A DNA stretch of 64,000 bases from an uncultured Pseudophaeobacter sp. (GCA_905479575.1 CAJQNB010000041.1:37678-101677), one strand, 5' to 3'; numbered from the stretch's first letter, positions 6,942 through 17,112 are shown. Notes: generated from the letters alone by a model not told the origin. Numbers and translations: made by a program.

Positions 6942-8993
6942 ATGTTTGAAAAGATCCTGATCGCGAACCGGGGCGAGATCGCCTGCCGTGTTATCAAGAC
7001 CGCCCGCAAGATGGGTATCAAAACCGTTGCCATCTATTCGGATGCGGATAAGCAGGCCCTGCATGTGCAAATGGCCGATGAGGCGGTTCATATCGGCCCC
7101 CCCCCTGCCAATCAGTCCTATATTGTTATCGATAAGGTGATGGAGGCCATTCGCGCAACCGGCGCTCAGGCGGTTCATCCTGGCTATGGTTTCTTGTCGG
7201 AAAACTCCAAGTTCGCTGAAGCCCTGGCGGCCGAGGGTGTTGCCTTTGTTGGCCCGCCTGTGGGGGCCATTGAAAAGATGGGTGATAAAATCACCTCGAA
7301 GAAAATCGCCAAGGAAGCGGGTGTTTCCACAGTTCCTGGTCACATGGGCCTGATCGAAGACGCCGATGAGGCGGTAAAGATCTCGCGCGAGATCGGCTAT
7401 CCGGTGATGCTCAAGGCCTCAGCTGGCGGTGGCGGCAAAGGCATGCGGATTGCCTGGAACGACGAAGAGGCCCGCGAAGGCTTTCAGTCTTCCAAGAACG
7501 AGGCGGCGAGTTCCTTTGGTGATGACCGGATCTTTATCGAGAAATTTGTGACGCAACCGCGCCATATCGAAATTCAGGTGCTTTGCGATGCCCATGGCAA
7601 TGGCATCTACCTGGGCGAGCGCGAATGTTCGATCCAGCGTCGCCAGCAGAAGGTTGTGGAAGAAGCGCCAAGCCCCTTCCTGGATGAAGCCACCCGCAAG
7701 GCCATGGGGGAGCAGGCTGTCGCCCTGGCGCAGGCGGTGGATTATGCCTCTGCCGGGACAGTGGAATTCATCGTGGACGGCGATAAGAACTTCTACTTCC
7801 TGGAAATGAATACCCGTTTGCAGGTTGAACACCCGGTGACTGAGCTGATCACCGGTGTCGATCTGGTGGAACAGATGATCCGGGTCGCCAATGGTGAGCC
7901 GCTGACGATTTCGCAGGACGACGTGCAGCTGAATGGCTGGGCGATTGAAAACCGTCTTTATGCCGAAGATCCCTATCGGGGCTTTCTGCCCTCGATTGGC
8001 CGTCTGACCCGCTATCGTCCCCCGGCTGAGCTGTCGGGTGGTCCGCTGTTGGACAATGGCAAATGGCAGGGCGATGCACCTGCGGGCGCGGGCATCGCGG
8101 TGCGCAATGATACCGGCGTCTATGAGGGCGGCGAAATCTCGATGTATTATGACCCGATGATCGCCAAGCTTTGCACCTGGGCACCCACCCGCGATCAGGC
8201 GATCGAAGCAATGCGCAACGCGCTGGACGGGTTTGAGGTCGAAGGTATTGGCCACAACCTGCCTTTCCTGTCGGCGGTGATGGATCACCCGATCTTCATT
8301 GAGGGCGCCATGACCACCGCCTTTATCGAAGAACAGTATCCCGAAGGTTTTGTTGGTGTTGATCTGCCCGAAGAGGCGCTGCGCCGGATTGCGGCCTCGG
8401 CGGCTGCGATGCACCGGGTTGCCGAAATCCGCCGCACGCGGGTGTCTGGCCGGATGGACAATCACGAGCGCCGGGTTGGCAGCGACTGGGTTGTTACCCT
8501 GCAGGGACAGAACTTCCCGGTCAGCATTGAGGCCGACCAGTTGGGGGCCACGGTCACCTTCCAGGATGGCGCGGCCATGCGCATCGCCAGCGATTGGACG
8601 CCAGGGGATCAGCTGGCGACAATCGATGTGGATGGCACCCCGCTGGTGCTGAAAGTGGGCAAGATTTCGGGTGGCTTCCGTATCCGGTCCCGTGGTGCTG
8701 ATATCAAAGTGCATGTGCGCACGAAGCGTCAGGCGGAACTGGCCGAACTGATGCCGGAAAAAGTGGCGCCTGATACGTCGAAACTGCTGCTCTGCCCGAT
8801 GCCCGGTCTGGTGGTGAAAATCGATGTCGAGGTTGGCGACGAAGTCCAGGAAGGCCAGGCCCTGTGTTCGGTTGAAGCGATGAAGATGGAAAACATTCTG
8901 CGCGCCGAAAAGAAAGGCGTGATTGCCAAGATCAACGCAAGTGCAGGCGACAGCCTGGCGGTTGACGAAGTGATCATGGAATTTGAGGGGTGA
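6942..8993 (+). CDS. pccA: Propionyl-CoA carboxylase alpha subunit (biotin carboxylase + biotin carrier)
   Basis: A 683-residue subunit that carboxylates biotin with ATP and bicarbonate and hands it to PccB. The biotin-carboxylase half (about 1-450) begins FEKILIANRGEIACRV and has the ATP-grasp glycine loop KASAGGGGKGMRI. A linker/BT region follows, and the C-terminal biotinyl domain carries SVEAMKMENI with Lys648 as the biotinylated residue. Length matches PccA. The ATG at 6942 gives the family N-terminus; the frame opens earlier at 6906 inside non-coding DNA. Same strand as pccB, about 2.6 kb downstream. Confidence 0.97.
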   Translation: MFEKILIANRGEIACRVIKTARKMGIKTVAIYSDADKQALHVQMADEAVHIGPPPANQSYIVIDKVMEAIRATGAQAVHPGYGFLSENSKFAEALAAEGVAFVGPPVGAIEKMGDKITSKKIAKEAGVSTVPGHMGLIEDADEAVKISREIGYPVMLKASAGGGGKGMRIAWNDEEAREGFQSSKNEAASSFGDDRIFIEKFVTQPRHIEIQVLCDAHGNGIYLGERECSIQRRQQKVVEEAPSPFLDEATRKAMGEQAVALAQAVDYASAGTVEFIVDGDKNFYFLEMNTRLQVEHPVTELITGVDLVEQMIRVANGEPLTISQDDVQLNGWAIENRLYAEDPYRGFLPSIGRLTRYRPPAELSGGPLLDNGKWQGDAPAGAGIAVRNDTGVYEGGEISMYYDPMIAKLCTWAPTRDQAIEAMRNALDGFEVEGIGHNLPFLSAVMDHPIFIEGAMTTAFIEEQYPEGFVGVDLPEEALRRIAASAAAMHRVAEIRRTRVSGRMDNHERRVGSDWVVTLQGQNFPVSIEADQLGATVTFQDGAAMRIASDWTPGDQLATIDVDGTPLVLKVGKISGGFRIRSRGADIKVHVRTKRQAELAELMPEKVAPDTSKLLLCPMPGLVVKIDVEVGDEVQEGQALCSVEAMKMENILRAEKKGVIAKINASAGDSLAVDEVIMEFEG

Positions 8994-9066
8994 TCACAGA
9001 AGCAGGCATAAGCCGGATTTCACGGGCGGGGCAGGGTGCTCTGGCCGCGAAATTCCGGTGTCAGTT

Positions 9067-9100
9067 GCGACCTTCGGGTCGCGCTGAGCCTGCTTTTTCC
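9067..9100 (+). terminator. Probable terminator after pccA
   Basis: A perfect 6-bp stem GCGACC/GGTCGC closed by a very stable TTCG tetraloop (9067-9082), followed shortly by a short T run (TGCTTTTTCC, about 9091-9100). It is 74 bases past the pccA stop. Likely ends at least part of the pccA transcripts before the next lipoprotein gene. Confidence 0.5.
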
Positions 9101-9179
9101 ACATGCAATGCAGGTGCATGCACCAAATCTTCAGACCTCTGTGCGAGATCAATCCCATTGGTTTATCGCAGGGTGGCAC

Positions 9180-9680
9180 ATGTTTCGACTGGCAGTAACG
9201 TTGATTTCGGCTTTGTTTCTTCTGTCAGGCTGCGCGCTGGACAAGGAAGAAGAGCTGCGTGTTCAGCTCTCCGAATGGGTCACACTGGGCGATACCTATT
9301 TCTTCAAATCCAACGGCACCTGCACGGCGGCAGTGTTTCACACCGACAGCCCACGCATCTCGTCGCTGCTTGGCGCCGCGCGTTCGGTGGATACCGGGCT
9401 CAAGATGCTGGCCGATGGGCAGCCGGTGGTGTTCAAGGTTGGCGACAAATCCCCCAATGCGCTGGTCGAAGCGATCATGTCGCGCGATCTGCCCCATGGG
9501 ATCAGCGTGCTCAACTCCGGCCTGGCCGGGGTCAACTGCATGAGCGAGCTGGTGAAATCCATCTACCATCAGGCGATTATGAACCCCAGCTCGCGCATGG
9601 CCTTTATCCCCGAAGGGCACGGCGTAATGATTGTGGATTCACAGGCCAAGGCAGTGATCTACGTGCGCAGCAACGGCTAA
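9180..9680 (+). CDS. Putative lipoprotein of the pcc locus
   Basis: A 166-residue predicted lipoprotein. From the ATG at 9180 the protein starts MFRLAVTLISALFLLSGC, a standard signal with lipobox LLSGC and Cys18 as the acylated residue. The frame is open from 9036, but that would bury the signal 48 residues inside the protein, so the later start is preferred. The mature domain has two further cysteines (NGTCTAAVF and GVNCMSEL) and ends in a beta-rich stretch (AFIPEGHGVMIVD). No family recognised. Probably faces the periplasm. Confidence 0.78.
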   Translation: MFRLAVTLISALFLLSGCALDKEEELRVQLSEWVTLGDTYFFKSNGTCTAAVFHTDSPRISSLLGAARSVDTGLKMLADGQPVVFKVGDKSPNALVEAIMSRDLPHGISVLNSGLAGVNCMSELVKSIYHQAIMNPSSRMAFIPEGHGVMIVDSQAKAVIYVRSNG

Positions 9681-9741
9681 ACCCCTGGCCAAACGCGCAA
9701 ACTCCCATGCGTAAAAGGCGCGGCTGGCGCGCGAATGGCTC

Positions 9742-10188
9742 TCAGTTCTCGCGCCGATCTTCGACCTCTCGCAGACGGTCCTGGAACTTGTCGATGGTGC
9801 GCGACAGCTCGCGGACTGTCCAGGGATGTGGTTTGCGCAGCTTCACGCCTCCGTCCTTGCCCACCAGGACCAGCATGAACCCACGCGGGCGCAGTTGCTT
9901 GCGCAGCGCCGAGGTGGGTTTTGGGGTGGTATCGGTCAGGACCACGACATCGCGCTCCAGTAAGGCCGCTGCCTCGCTGGTCAACAGGATCATTTGCTCT
10001 TTGAACCGGGGGTCTTCCGGGCTGTCGGCAAAGACAACAATTGGGCGCTTGTGCCACAGAAAACTGGACAGATCGACCTCTTCTCCGGGCTGCACAAGCG
10101 TGGGGGGCTCAGGCTCTGAAGCTTGGGCTGCTACAGCTAGGGTAAGCGGAAGAAAACTCGACAAAACAAGGGCTAGGATTGGTTTCAT
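9742..10188 (-). CDS. DUF4174-family exported protein
   Basis: A 148-residue protein with a cleavable signal peptide (MKPILALVLSSFLPLTLAVAAQASE). The mature region resembles DUF4174: a strand-rich core RPIVVFADSPEDPRFKEQMILL, then VVVLTDTTPK and a C-terminal helix. This thioredoxin-fold-like family lacks the CxxC motif, and none is seen here. The start is fixed by AGGAGA just upstream and by the signal peptide; the frame continues upstream to 10,269 without support. It runs against its neighbours in the propionate locus, so it is an independent unit. Function unknown. Confidence 0.8.
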   Translation of the reverse strand: MKPILALVLSSFLPLTLAVAAQASEPEPPTLVQPGEEVDLSSFLWHKRPIVVFADSPEDPRFKEQMILLTSEAAALLERDVVVLTDTTPKPTSALRKQLRPRGFMLVLVGKDGGVKLRKPHPWTVRELSRTIDKFQDRLREVEDRREN

Positions 10189-10368
10189 AATCTCTCCTGT
10201 TGGCCTCAATATATGCGCATGGCGCATAAATGCGATGGGCAATCGGCCTGTTTGCAGAAAAAAAACCACGCTTGTTAATCGCTTTGAGAGGGTCTGTGGA
10301 CAATGATCGCGCAGTCTCCCTTTTCAGAGGTGCGGAACGCGCCTCCCGTCCAAAGAATTGGAAATGCG

Positions 10369-11304
10369 ATGCAAACCTGTCTTCATCTTGGGGCACACCG
10401 CTGTGCCACCACCTCTTTTCAGGAATACCTGCGCCAGAATGCAGCAGAGCTTGAAACGCAAGGGATAGGGTTTTGGGGACCACGACGCACCCGCAATGGC
10501 TTGCTGCACGGGGTCTTGCCCACACCTTCGGTGGTGAATTCCACAGCGCTGGCAAAACGGGCGCAGGGGCGGATCAGGATGAACCTGAACCACAGCCGGG
10601 AGCGCGGCATTCAGCAACTTATTGTCAGTGATGAAAACCTCATCGGCAGCACCCGCACAAATCTGCGGCTCGGCGGGCTTTATAGTGGCGTCGGGGAGCG
10701 GCTGGCACGCTACGCCGAAGCCTTTGATGGCCAGATTTCTTCTGTGGCGCTCAATATTCGCAGCCTGGAAAGCTACTGGACCTCTGCCCTGACCTATGCG
10801 GTCACCCGGGGGCACCGCGTCCCGTCGCATTTGCAATTGCAAAACCTTGCCGAGAGCAGCCGCAGCTGGCGCGATGTTATTTCCGATATCGCCTGCGCCA
10901 TGCCCGGGGTGGAGATCCAGGTCCTGCCCTTTGAGATCTTTTGTGGCCGCCCTGAACTGCAACTGCAACTGCTGAGCAACTGCGAAGCCCCGCGCAACCA
11001 TGCACGGGTGCGGCTCAACGCCTCCTTGCGGCTGGAAGATCTGCGGGCCCATGTGCTGACAAACACAGCCCTTGAGCTGCCCGAAGGAGAGGGGCGCTGG
11101 CGCCCCTTTGACGAGACCCAAAGCGCTATGCTGCGCGAGAATTATTCAGATGATCTGATGTGGCTGACTGCCGGCGCCGATGGGCTGGCGCAGCTGGTCC
11201 AGGATCCAGAACACCAGGCGGCAGGACTAAACCTGCCCCAAACAGATATGACAAGAGGAAGACCCCATGACAAGCAAGACAGACGATTGGCGGGCTCTGG
11301 CTGA
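10369..11304 (+). CDS. Sulfotransferase-like protein overlapping the mutase gene
   Basis: A 311-residue protein. Near the N-terminus [16 protein letters not shown] resembles the PAPS 5'-phosphosulfate loop of sulfotransferases (usually HxGxxKTGTT/S), with Arg at the lysine position. Further on, [11 protein letters not shown] resembles the conserved second strand of roseobacter sulfotransferase-like proteins. Enzymatic activity is therefore uncertain. The ATG at 10,369 is preferred over 10,303 because the motif normally sits at the extreme N-terminus. The 3' end overlaps the mutase start by 38 bases, so the two genes are co-transcribed. A role in propionate metabolism is not obvious. Confidence 0.65.
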   Translation: MQTCLHLGAHRCATTSFQEYLRQNAAELETQGIGFWGPRRTRNGLLHGVLPTPSVVNSTALAKRAQGRIRMNLNHSRERGIQQLIVSDENLIGSTRTNLRLGGLYSGVGERLARYAEAFDGQISSVALNIRSLESYWTSALTYAVTRGHRVPSHLQLQNLAESSRSWRDVISDIACAMPGVEIQVLPFEIFCGRPELQLQLLSNCEAPRNHARVRLNASLRLEDLRAHVLTNTALELPEGEGRWRPFDETQSAMLRENYSDDLMWLTAGADGLAQLVQDPEHQAAGLNLPQTDMTRGRPHDKQDRRLAGSG

Positions 11305-13396
11305 AAAAGAGCTCCGTGGCCGCCCACTCGAAGACCTGACCTGGAAGACACTGGAAGGTATTGAGGTCAAGCCGCTGTATACGGCTGAAGACACCGCCGA
11401 GCTGCCGCATATGGGCACGCTGCCCGGCTTTGGCCCTTTTACCCGTGGCGTCAAGGCCACGATGTATGCAGGCCGCCCTTGGACCATTCGGCAATATGCG
11501 GGCTTTTCCACCGCCGAAGAGAGCAACGCTTTTTACCGCCGCAATCTGGAAGCGGGCCAGCAGGGGGTTTCCGTGGCCTTCGATCTGGCCACCCACCGGG
11601 GCTATGACAGCGATCACGAACGGGTTGTGGGCGATGTGGGCAAGGCTGGCGTTGCCATCGATTCTGTTGAGGACATGAAGATCCTGTTTGACGGTATCCC
11701 GCTCGACAAGGTTTCGGTGTCGATGACCATGAACGGCGCGGTGATCCCGATCCTGGCGAGCTTCATCGTGGCGGGCGAAGAGCAGGGCCATGACAAGGCA
11801 CTGCTGGCGGGCACCATTCAGAACGATATTCTGAAGGAATTCATGGTGCGAAACACCTATGTCTATCCGCCAGAGCCTTCGATGAAGATCATCTCGGATA
11901 TCATTGAATACACTTCCAATGAGATGCCCAAGTTCAACTCGATCTCGATTTCCGGCTACCACATGCAGGAAGCCGGTGCCAATCTGGTGCAGGAGCTGGC
12001 CTATACGCTGGCTGATGGTCGCGAATATGTCCGCGCCGCCACCGAGGCGGGTATGGATGTGGATAAATTTGCCGGCCGTCTCAGCTTTTTCTTTGCCATT
12101 GGCACCAACTTCTTCATGGAAATCGCCAAACTGCGCGCGGCGCGCACCCTGTGGCATCGCGTCATGACCGAATTTGACGCCAAGTCCGACCGGTCCAAGA
12201 TGCTGCGCACCCACTGCCAGACCTCGGGCGTGTCCCTGCAGGAACAAGACCCCTATAACAACGTGATCCGCACCGCCTATGAGGCGATGTCGGCGGTTTT
12301 GGGCGGCACCCAGTCGCTGCACACTAATGCGCTGGACGAAGCCATCGCGCTGCCCACCGAATTCTCGGCGCGTATTGCCCGTAACACCCAGCTGGTGTTG
12401 CAGGAAGAAACCGGTGTTACCAATGTGGTCGACCCGCTGGCCGGCTCTTACTATGTGGAAAGCCTGACAAACGAGCTGATCGACAAGGCCTGGGCGCTGA
12501 TGTCGGAGGTTGAGGAAATGGGTGGCATGACCAAGGCCGTGGCCTCTGGCATGCCCAAGCTGCGCATCGAGGAAAGCGCCGCCCGTCGTCAGGCAATGAT
12601 CGACCGCGGCGAAGAGGTGATTGTCGGCGTCAACAAATACCGCAAGGAAAAAGAAGACCCGATCGACATCCTGGACGTGGATAACGTGGCCGTGCGCGAA
12701 AGCCAGATTGCCCGTTTGCAGAAAATGCGCGACGAGCGCGACGAGGCGGCCTGTCAGGCTGCGTTGGATGAGTTGACCAATCGTGCCAAAAATGGCGGCA
12801 ACCTGCTGGAAGCTGCTGTCGAAGCGGCGCGGATGCGGGCCTCAGTTGGAGAAATCAGCATGGCGATGGAAAAAGAATTTGGCCGTCACCGCGCCGAGGT
12901 GAAAACTCTGGCGGGGGTTTATGGCGCGGCTTATGAGGGCGACGAAGGCTTTGCCGAGATCCAGAAAAGCATCGAAGCCTTTGCCGAAGAAGAAGGGCGT
13001 CGTCCGCGTCTTCTGGTGGTCAAGATGGGCCAGGACGGGCATGACCGGGGCGCCAAGGTAATCGCCACAGCCTTTGCCGATATCGGGTTTGATGTGGACG
13101 TAGGTCCACTGTTTCAGACCCCCGCCGAGGCGGCGCAGGATGCCATCGACAATGATGTGCATGTTATCGGTATCTCATCCCAGGCGGCAGGTCACAAAAC
13201 CCTGGCACCGCAGCTGGTAAAGGAACTGAAAGAGCAGGGCGCCGAGGATATTCTGGTGATCTGCGGCGGAGTTATTCCGCAACAGGACTACCAGTACCTT
13301 TATGACAACGGCGTCAAAGCGATCTTTGGCCCCGGCACCAACATCCCCGAAGCGGCGCAGGATGTCCTGAAACTGATCCGCGAAGCCCGCAGCTGA
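11267..13396 (+). CDS. Methylmalonyl-CoA mutase (adenosylcobalamin-dependent)
   Basis: A 709-residue single-chain mutase converting (R)-methylmalonyl-CoA to succinyl-CoA, the last step of propionate entry to the TCA cycle. The N-terminal TIM barrel binds the CoA ester ([18 protein letters not shown] and the [12 protein letters not shown] stretch). The C-terminal cobalamin domain has [11 protein letters not shown] with His592 as lower axial ligand (DxHxxG) and the later GGVIPQQD loop. Length matches the catalytic chain (about 710-720). The gene is commonly called mcmA, scpA or bhbA. An epimerase is also needed; the VOC gene downstream is not clearly that enzyme. Confidence 0.97.
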   Translation: MTSKTDDWRALAEKELRGRPLEDLTWKTLEGIEVKPLYTAEDTAELPHMGTLPGFGPFTRGVKATMYAGRPWTIRQYAGFSTAEESNAFYRRNLEAGQQGVSVAFDLATHRGYDSDHERVVGDVGKAGVAIDSVEDMKILFDGIPLDKVSVSMTMNGAVIPILASFIVAGEEQGHDKALLAGTIQNDILKEFMVRNTYVYPPEPSMKIISDIIEYTSNEMPKFNSISISGYHMQEAGANLVQELAYTLADGREYVRAATEAGMDVDKFAGRLSFFFAIGTNFFMEIAKLRAARTLWHRVMTEFDAKSDRSKMLRTHCQTSGVSLQEQDPYNNVIRTAYEAMSAVLGGTQSLHTNALDEAIALPTEFSARIARNTQLVLQEETGVTNVVDPLAGSYYVESLTNELIDKAWALMSEVEEMGGMTKAVASGMPKLRIEESAARRQAMIDRGEEVIVGVNKYRKEKEDPIDILDVDNVAVRESQIARLQKMRDERDEAACQAALDELTNRAKNGGNLLEAAVEAARMRASVGEISMAMEKEFGRHRAEVKTLAGVYGAAYEGDEGFAEIQKSIEAFAEEEGRRPRLLVVKMGQDGHDRGAKVIATAFADIGFDVDVGPLFQTPAEAAQDAIDNDVHVIGISSQAAGHKTLAPQLVKELKEQGAEDILVICGGVIPQQDYQYLYDNGVKAIFGPGTNIPEAAQDVLKLIREARS

Positions 13397-13565
13397 GCAA
13401 AGACACAGGTGCAGATCCGGTCATAGACTGGATCCGCCGGATATTCTGGTCATCAGATCTATGGGCGCGGGTCTTCCTGCGCCCATATGTGTTGCAGCCT
13501 TAAACCGGTTTTGGAGCGCGGCCTTGCACTGGCCTGGATCTGGTGTGCGCAGCCGTTTCAGCCCC
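13397..13565. other. Intergenic region with a possible shared terminator
   Basis: 169 bases between convergent genes. An 8-bp perfect stem ATGGGCGC (13,461-13,468) and GCGCCCAT (13,479-13,486) with a 10-base loop could end both transcripts, but there is no T run on either side, so support is weak. Confidence 0.35.
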
Positions 13566-14033
13566 TCACGCGTAAAAATCGATGGCCGGTTGTGACTTAT
13601 CATAGCCCGCCTCTTCCAAGGCGGCCAAAACGGTGTCGCCTAAACTCAACGCGTCTTCACTGGTTGAATCATAGGCCTCAACGGTGGCGGCGATCAGCTC
13701 GACAATTTCGTCGTCAACGGTCGAAATCCCCTGCCTTTCCTGTGGCGGCAGCGGGCGGTCCGCGCGCAAGGCCGCATCGGCTCCGGATTGGGCTGCCCGC
13801 TCGGCTGCCGCGCTGCCTGACCCCGCCAAGGCTGCGTCAAGATTTTTTCCGCTGCCCAGGTCCGGGTCTTTGACCTGAATGAGCATTGTGCGGGCATTGG
13901 CGTCCAATAGCTTGTCAGGCTCGAAACTGGACAGAAAGGCTGCGAGCTTTTCTGCTTGCTCACCATTCATCTTTGTCGATTTCCTATTCAGGCTCGACAG
14001 TAGTTCCTGGCTCATTGAACCTTGGATCAGCAT
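13566..14033 (-). CDS. Hypothetical acidic protein
   Basis: A 155-residue soluble protein. The start (MLIQGSMSQELL) is set by AGGAGG about 10 bases upstream. It is acidic with alanine-rich helices: a first part EQAEKLAAFLSSFEPDKL, a middle Ala/Gly/Ser stretch (ALAGSGSAAAERAAQS) likely disordered, and a C-terminal helical part ending QPAIDFYA. No signal peptide, membrane segment or known motif. Transcribed towards the mutase gene. Not recognised. Confidence 0.65.
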   Translation of the reverse strand: MLIQGSMSQELLSSLNRKSTKMNGEQAEKLAAFLSSFEPDKLLDANARTMLIQVKDPDLGSGKNLDAALAGSGSAAAERAAQSGADAALRADRPLPPQERQGISTVDDEIVELIAATVEAYDSTSEDALSLGDTVLAALEEAGYDKSQPAIDFYA

Positions 14034-14293
14034 CAGATGACCTCCTATACCTCGTTCACACGGCACCAGGTGTCCTGGCGCGCTTTTGACACGGACATGG
14101 AAGAAGGGGCCTCATTATCTGAAGCCCGCGCCATGCCCAAAGTTTCCTTAATTTCATAGGGGGCAGGCCATAATTCAAGCGCTGGCAGTACCTTATGGTT
14201 TCCAAACTATGAATGTCTGCCAGTGATCACCTCCTCAGCTTTGCGCTTGAATGTCGCAAGGGGCCGGCTAGGGTGTGGCCAAAATAGGAGAGC

Positions 14294-14899
14294 ATGATGG
14301 AACTGGATCACCTGGCCGTCGCAGGCGCAACTCTGGAAGAGGCGCGGGTTCACGTGGAAGAGGCGCTTGGCGTGGCGCTGCAGCCAGGCGGGCAACATGC
14401 GATGTTTGGCACCCATAATTACCTGCTTGGGCTGGCGGATGGGCTTTATCTTGAAGCCATCGCCATTGATCCATCTGCCACCCCACAGCGGCGGCCCTGC
14501 TGGTTTGATCTGGACCGGTTTACCGGGGCGCCCCGGATCAGCAACTGGATTTGCCGCTGCACCGATCTGCCCGCACAACTGGCCGGGCTGCCAAAGGGGG
14601 CAGGGGAGCCTGTTTCGCTGACGCGGGGCGATCTGAAGTGGGATATGGCGGTGCCGGCGGACGGGATTCTGCCCTATGACAATATGTTTCCAGCACTGAT
14701 TGAGTGGCATTCTGCCCATCCGGCGCCCAGTCTGCAGCAGCAGGGCTGTCGGCTGCACCACCTGGTGATTTCCCACCCCGAGGCGGGCGCTTTGCAAGAG
14801 GTGATGCCCATGTCTGATCCGCGGATCAGTTTTGAGACCGGTCCGATGGGGTTTGAGGCTGAGTTTGACACGCCCCACGGGCGCCGCCATCTGCGCTGA
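14294..14899 (+). CDS. VOC-family glyoxalase-like protein
   Basis: A 201-residue protein with a beta-alpha-beta-beta-beta vicinal-oxygen-chelate start: MELDHLAVAGATLEEA, then HNYLLGLADGLYLEAIAID, a His and a Glu of the type that bind metal in this fold. The second half (GCRLHHLVISHPE) gives the paired module. It best fits the single-chain glyoxalase-like group of proteins. Methylmalonyl-CoA epimerase is also a VOC protein and the gene follows the mutase, but it is longer than the epimerase (about 135-150 aa) and lacks its clear sequence features, so I do not assign that role. AGGAG precedes the ATG. Confidence 0.75.
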   Translation: MMELDHLAVAGATLEEARVHVEEALGVALQPGGQHAMFGTHNYLLGLADGLYLEAIAIDPSATPQRRPCWFDLDRFTGAPRISNWICRCTDLPAQLAGLPKGAGEPVSLTRGDLKWDMAVPADGILPYDNMFPALIEWHSAHPAPSLQQQGCRLHHLVISHPEAGALQEVMPMSDPRISFETGPMGFEAEFDTPHGRRHLR

Positions 14900-15002
14900 A
14901 ATCAGACGCTACCGGCGGTGATTTGCCAGTTGCCCGCCGCGGTGTGCAGCGGCAACGCGTGGCAGCACTGACATCGGCTGGGTTTCCAGCTAAGGTATTG
15001 AT

Positions 15003-15701
15003 ATGACTCTTTGGTCCCGAATCTCAGATGCGCTGTCTGCGCTTGGAAAGGGCGAAAGCCTTGCGGATGTTTTTGACCGCCTGCGCACCCCGCCCGAGCG
15101 ATCGGTAGCCTTTGCCATTGCGGTGGTGGCTCTGGGCGCCAAAATGGCAAAGGCAGACGGCCAGGTCACTCGGGATGAGGTCACCGCCTTTCGCGAAGTG
15201 TTCCAGATCGCCCAAAACGACGAGGCCGGCGCGGCGCGGGTCTTTGATATGGCTCGGACAGATATTGCCGGATATCAGGACTATGCGGCGCGTATCCAAC
15301 GGATGTTTGCCTCGGACAGCAGCACCCTGTGTGATCTGATGGAGGGGCTGTTCCATATCGCCATGGCAGATGGCTTTTATCATCCCGGTGAAAACGAGTT
15401 TCTGGAGGATGTGAGCCGGATCTTTGGCCAGACACCACAGCAGTTTCAGGCGCTTAGGGCGCGATTTGTCCCGGATGCTCCCAAGGATCCCTATACGGTG
15501 CTTGGCGTGTCCCCGGATATGCCGCGTGAGGAGATCCGCAAATATTGGCGCAAGCTGGTGCGCGACACCCATCCGGATGCAATGATCGGGCGCGGAGTAC
15601 CGGAAGAGGCCGTGCGGCTGGCGGAAAAACGCATGATAGATATCAACCGCGCCTGGGATCAGATCAACGGATGTGAAAAACATGCGCCTGGTCACCTATA
15701 A
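15003..15701 (+). CDS. TerB/DjlA-type J-domain protein
   Basis: A 232-residue cytoplasmic co-chaperone-like protein. The N-terminal two thirds (about 30-150) are an all-helical TerB domain with acidic loops (AKADGQVTRDE, AMADGFYHPGE). The C-terminal J domain starts at KDPYTVLGVSP and has the essential HPD tripeptide (RDTHPDAM), which would stimulate DnaK. The layout matches DjlA-like proteins without the N-terminal membrane helix. The gene overlaps the next one by 29 bases (20 if the later start is used), suggesting coupling. Confidence 0.88.
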   Translation: MTLWSRISDALSALGKGESLADVFDRLRTPPERSVAFAIAVVALGAKMAKADGQVTRDEVTAFREVFQIAQNDEAGAARVFDMARTDIAGYQDYAARIQRMFASDSSTLCDLMEGLFHIAMADGFYHPGENEFLEDVSRIFGQTPQQFQALRARFVPDAPKDPYTVLGVSPDMPREEIRKYWRKLVRDTHPDAMIGRGVPEEAVRLAEKRMIDINRAWDQINGCEKHAPGHL

Positions 15702-16677
15702 TATCGAATGGTTTGCGCATCTGTTTGACGATGCTGACAATTTGATGCTCGATGGTGAATCTTCTGGGCGCTATGGCGTCGATCGCTACACCCAGGGCCG
15801 GGGTATTGCCCATGTGCTGCAACGCCTGGATGCGGATGCGGTTATGGTCGTGGAGGCGCCTAACACCGGGCGAAATCAGAGCTGTAGAAGAGCGTTGGAA
15901 CGCTTTGCCGCCGAGGCAGGCCTGCGCACGGATACTGCGGTTTCCGGTTTTGCCACCGACACCCATCAAGAAATCGCGCTGCTCTATGATCCAACGGTGC
16001 TGACCGTGAAGGTGGATCCCCAGGTCAGCAAAGACACGCCACGCTTTGATGATAGCTTTCATATTGATCTGGATGTGGATGACCGGATGGACCGGGTCCG
16101 GTTTTCCAAGCCGCCGCTGGAACTGCGGGTCAACACCAAAGAGGGCATGACTTTGCGCCTGATCGGTGCGCATTTGAAATCAAAGGCCCCCCATGGGGCT
16201 GAAAACGCCAAAGACGTGGTGCGGCTCTCCATCGCCAACCGGCGCAAGCAGCTGGCCCAGGCGATCTGGCTGCATCGGCGTGTCGCAGACCACACCGAGG
16301 CCGGCGAACATGTGATTGTCATGGGGGATCTCAATGACGGTCCAGGGCTGGACGAATATGAGCGCCTGTTTGGAAAATCCTCGGTTGAGATCGTCATGGG
16401 GACAGAGCTGACCGATCCCCATGCACAAGGTCTGCTGAAACCGCGCGAGATTGTGCAGCCCTCGACCTCCCGGTTTTACAACGCCGCAACCAAGCGCTAT
16501 TTTGGTGCGCTTCTTGATTATATCATGATTTCCCACGGGTTGGAGGCCTACGCACCGCGCTGGCGTATCTGGCACCCGTTTGAGGATGCCGAGTGTTATG
16601 GCGACATTCCCCTGCGGGAGGCGCTATTGGCGGCGTCTGATCATTTTCCGGTCTCATTGGACCTTGGGCTGACTTAA
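15673..16677 (+). CDS. Endonuclease/exonuclease/phosphatase-family protein
   Basis: A 334-residue metal-dependent hydrolase of the DNase I/exonuclease III fold. Motifs in order: RLVTYNIEWF (metal-site Asn), the Glu in VMVVEAPN, GDLNDGP (catalytic Asp/Asn) and the terminal SDHFPV (Asp-His). The substrate (nucleic acid, phospholipid or inositol phosphate) is not determined. The start may be 15,673 (MKNMRL) or 15,682 (MRLVTY), both inside the end of the J-domain gene. No signal peptide, so cytoplasmic. Confidence 0.85.
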   Translation: MKNMRLVTYNIEWFAHLFDDADNLMLDGESSGRYGVDRYTQGRGIAHVLQRLDADAVMVVEAPNTGRNQSCRRALERFAAEAGLRTDTAVSGFATDTHQEIALLYDPTVLTVKVDPQVSKDTPRFDDSFHIDLDVDDRMDRVRFSKPPLELRVNTKEGMTLRLIGAHLKSKAPHGAENAKDVVRLSIANRRKQLAQAIWLHRRVADHTEAGEHVIVMGDLNDGPGLDEYERLFGKSSVEIVMGTELTDPHAQGLLKPREIVQPSTSRFYNAATKRYFGALLDYIMISHGLEAYAPRWRIWHPFEDAECYGDIPLREALLAASDHFPVSLDLGLT

Positions 16678-16707
16678 TTTTTTACACAGAGAGACTATAT
16701 TGACCCC

Positions 16708-17112
16708 ATGAAACATATTTTCGCTCCCGCCCTGATCGCCAGTTTTTTGATGGCCTCGCCGCTTGTTGCCCAGGACAGTGTCCCGCAGGATGGCGACAGT
16801 GGGGGCTCCAGCCTGATGGAGCGCGGGGCTGAGCTGTTTTGGAAAGGCTTGCGCGAAGAAATGGCGCCTTCCCTGGAGGAGCTGGAAGGGCTGATGTCTC
16901 AGATTGGCCCCTCAATGCAGAGCTTCCTGGCGGAAATGGGCCCGGCATTGACAGAAATCGCGGGCAAAGTCGAAGACTGGAGCCGCTATGAGGCGCCGGA
17001 AATCTTGCCCAATGGCGATATCATCATTCGCCGTAAACCAGATGAACCAGACAGCACGCCACCTGAAGGTGGCTCAGCTGACGGGGCAGGCGACGGGTCC
17101 ACAGATCTGTGA
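16708..17112 (+). CDS. Exported hypothetical protein
   Basis: A 134-residue protein with a typical signal peptide (MKHIFAPALIASFLMASPLVAQ, cleavage after AxA-like VAQ). The mature part has amphipathic helices (GAELFWKGLREEMAPSLEELEGLM) and an Asp/Gly/Pro-rich tail. I recall similar roseobacter proteins, sometimes mislabelled as AAA+ ATPase-related, but there is no nucleotide-binding motif. Follows the EEP gene by 30 bases and may share its transcript. Confidence 0.75.
   Translation: MKHIFAPALIASFLMASPLVAQDSVPQDGDSGGSSLMERGAELFWKGLREEMAPSLEELEGLMSQIGPSMQSFLAEMGPALTEIAGKVEDWSRYEAPEILPNGDIIIRRKPDEPDSTPPEGGSADGAGDGSTDL

Noticed and set aside
7419..8714. 431-codon frame opposite pccA
   Set aside because: Antisense shadow, rich in His/Arg/Gln with no motif.
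14294..14899. Methylmalonyl-CoA epimerase call for the VOC gene
   Set aside because: Place after the mutase is tempting, but length and sequence fit a general glyoxalase-like protein better.
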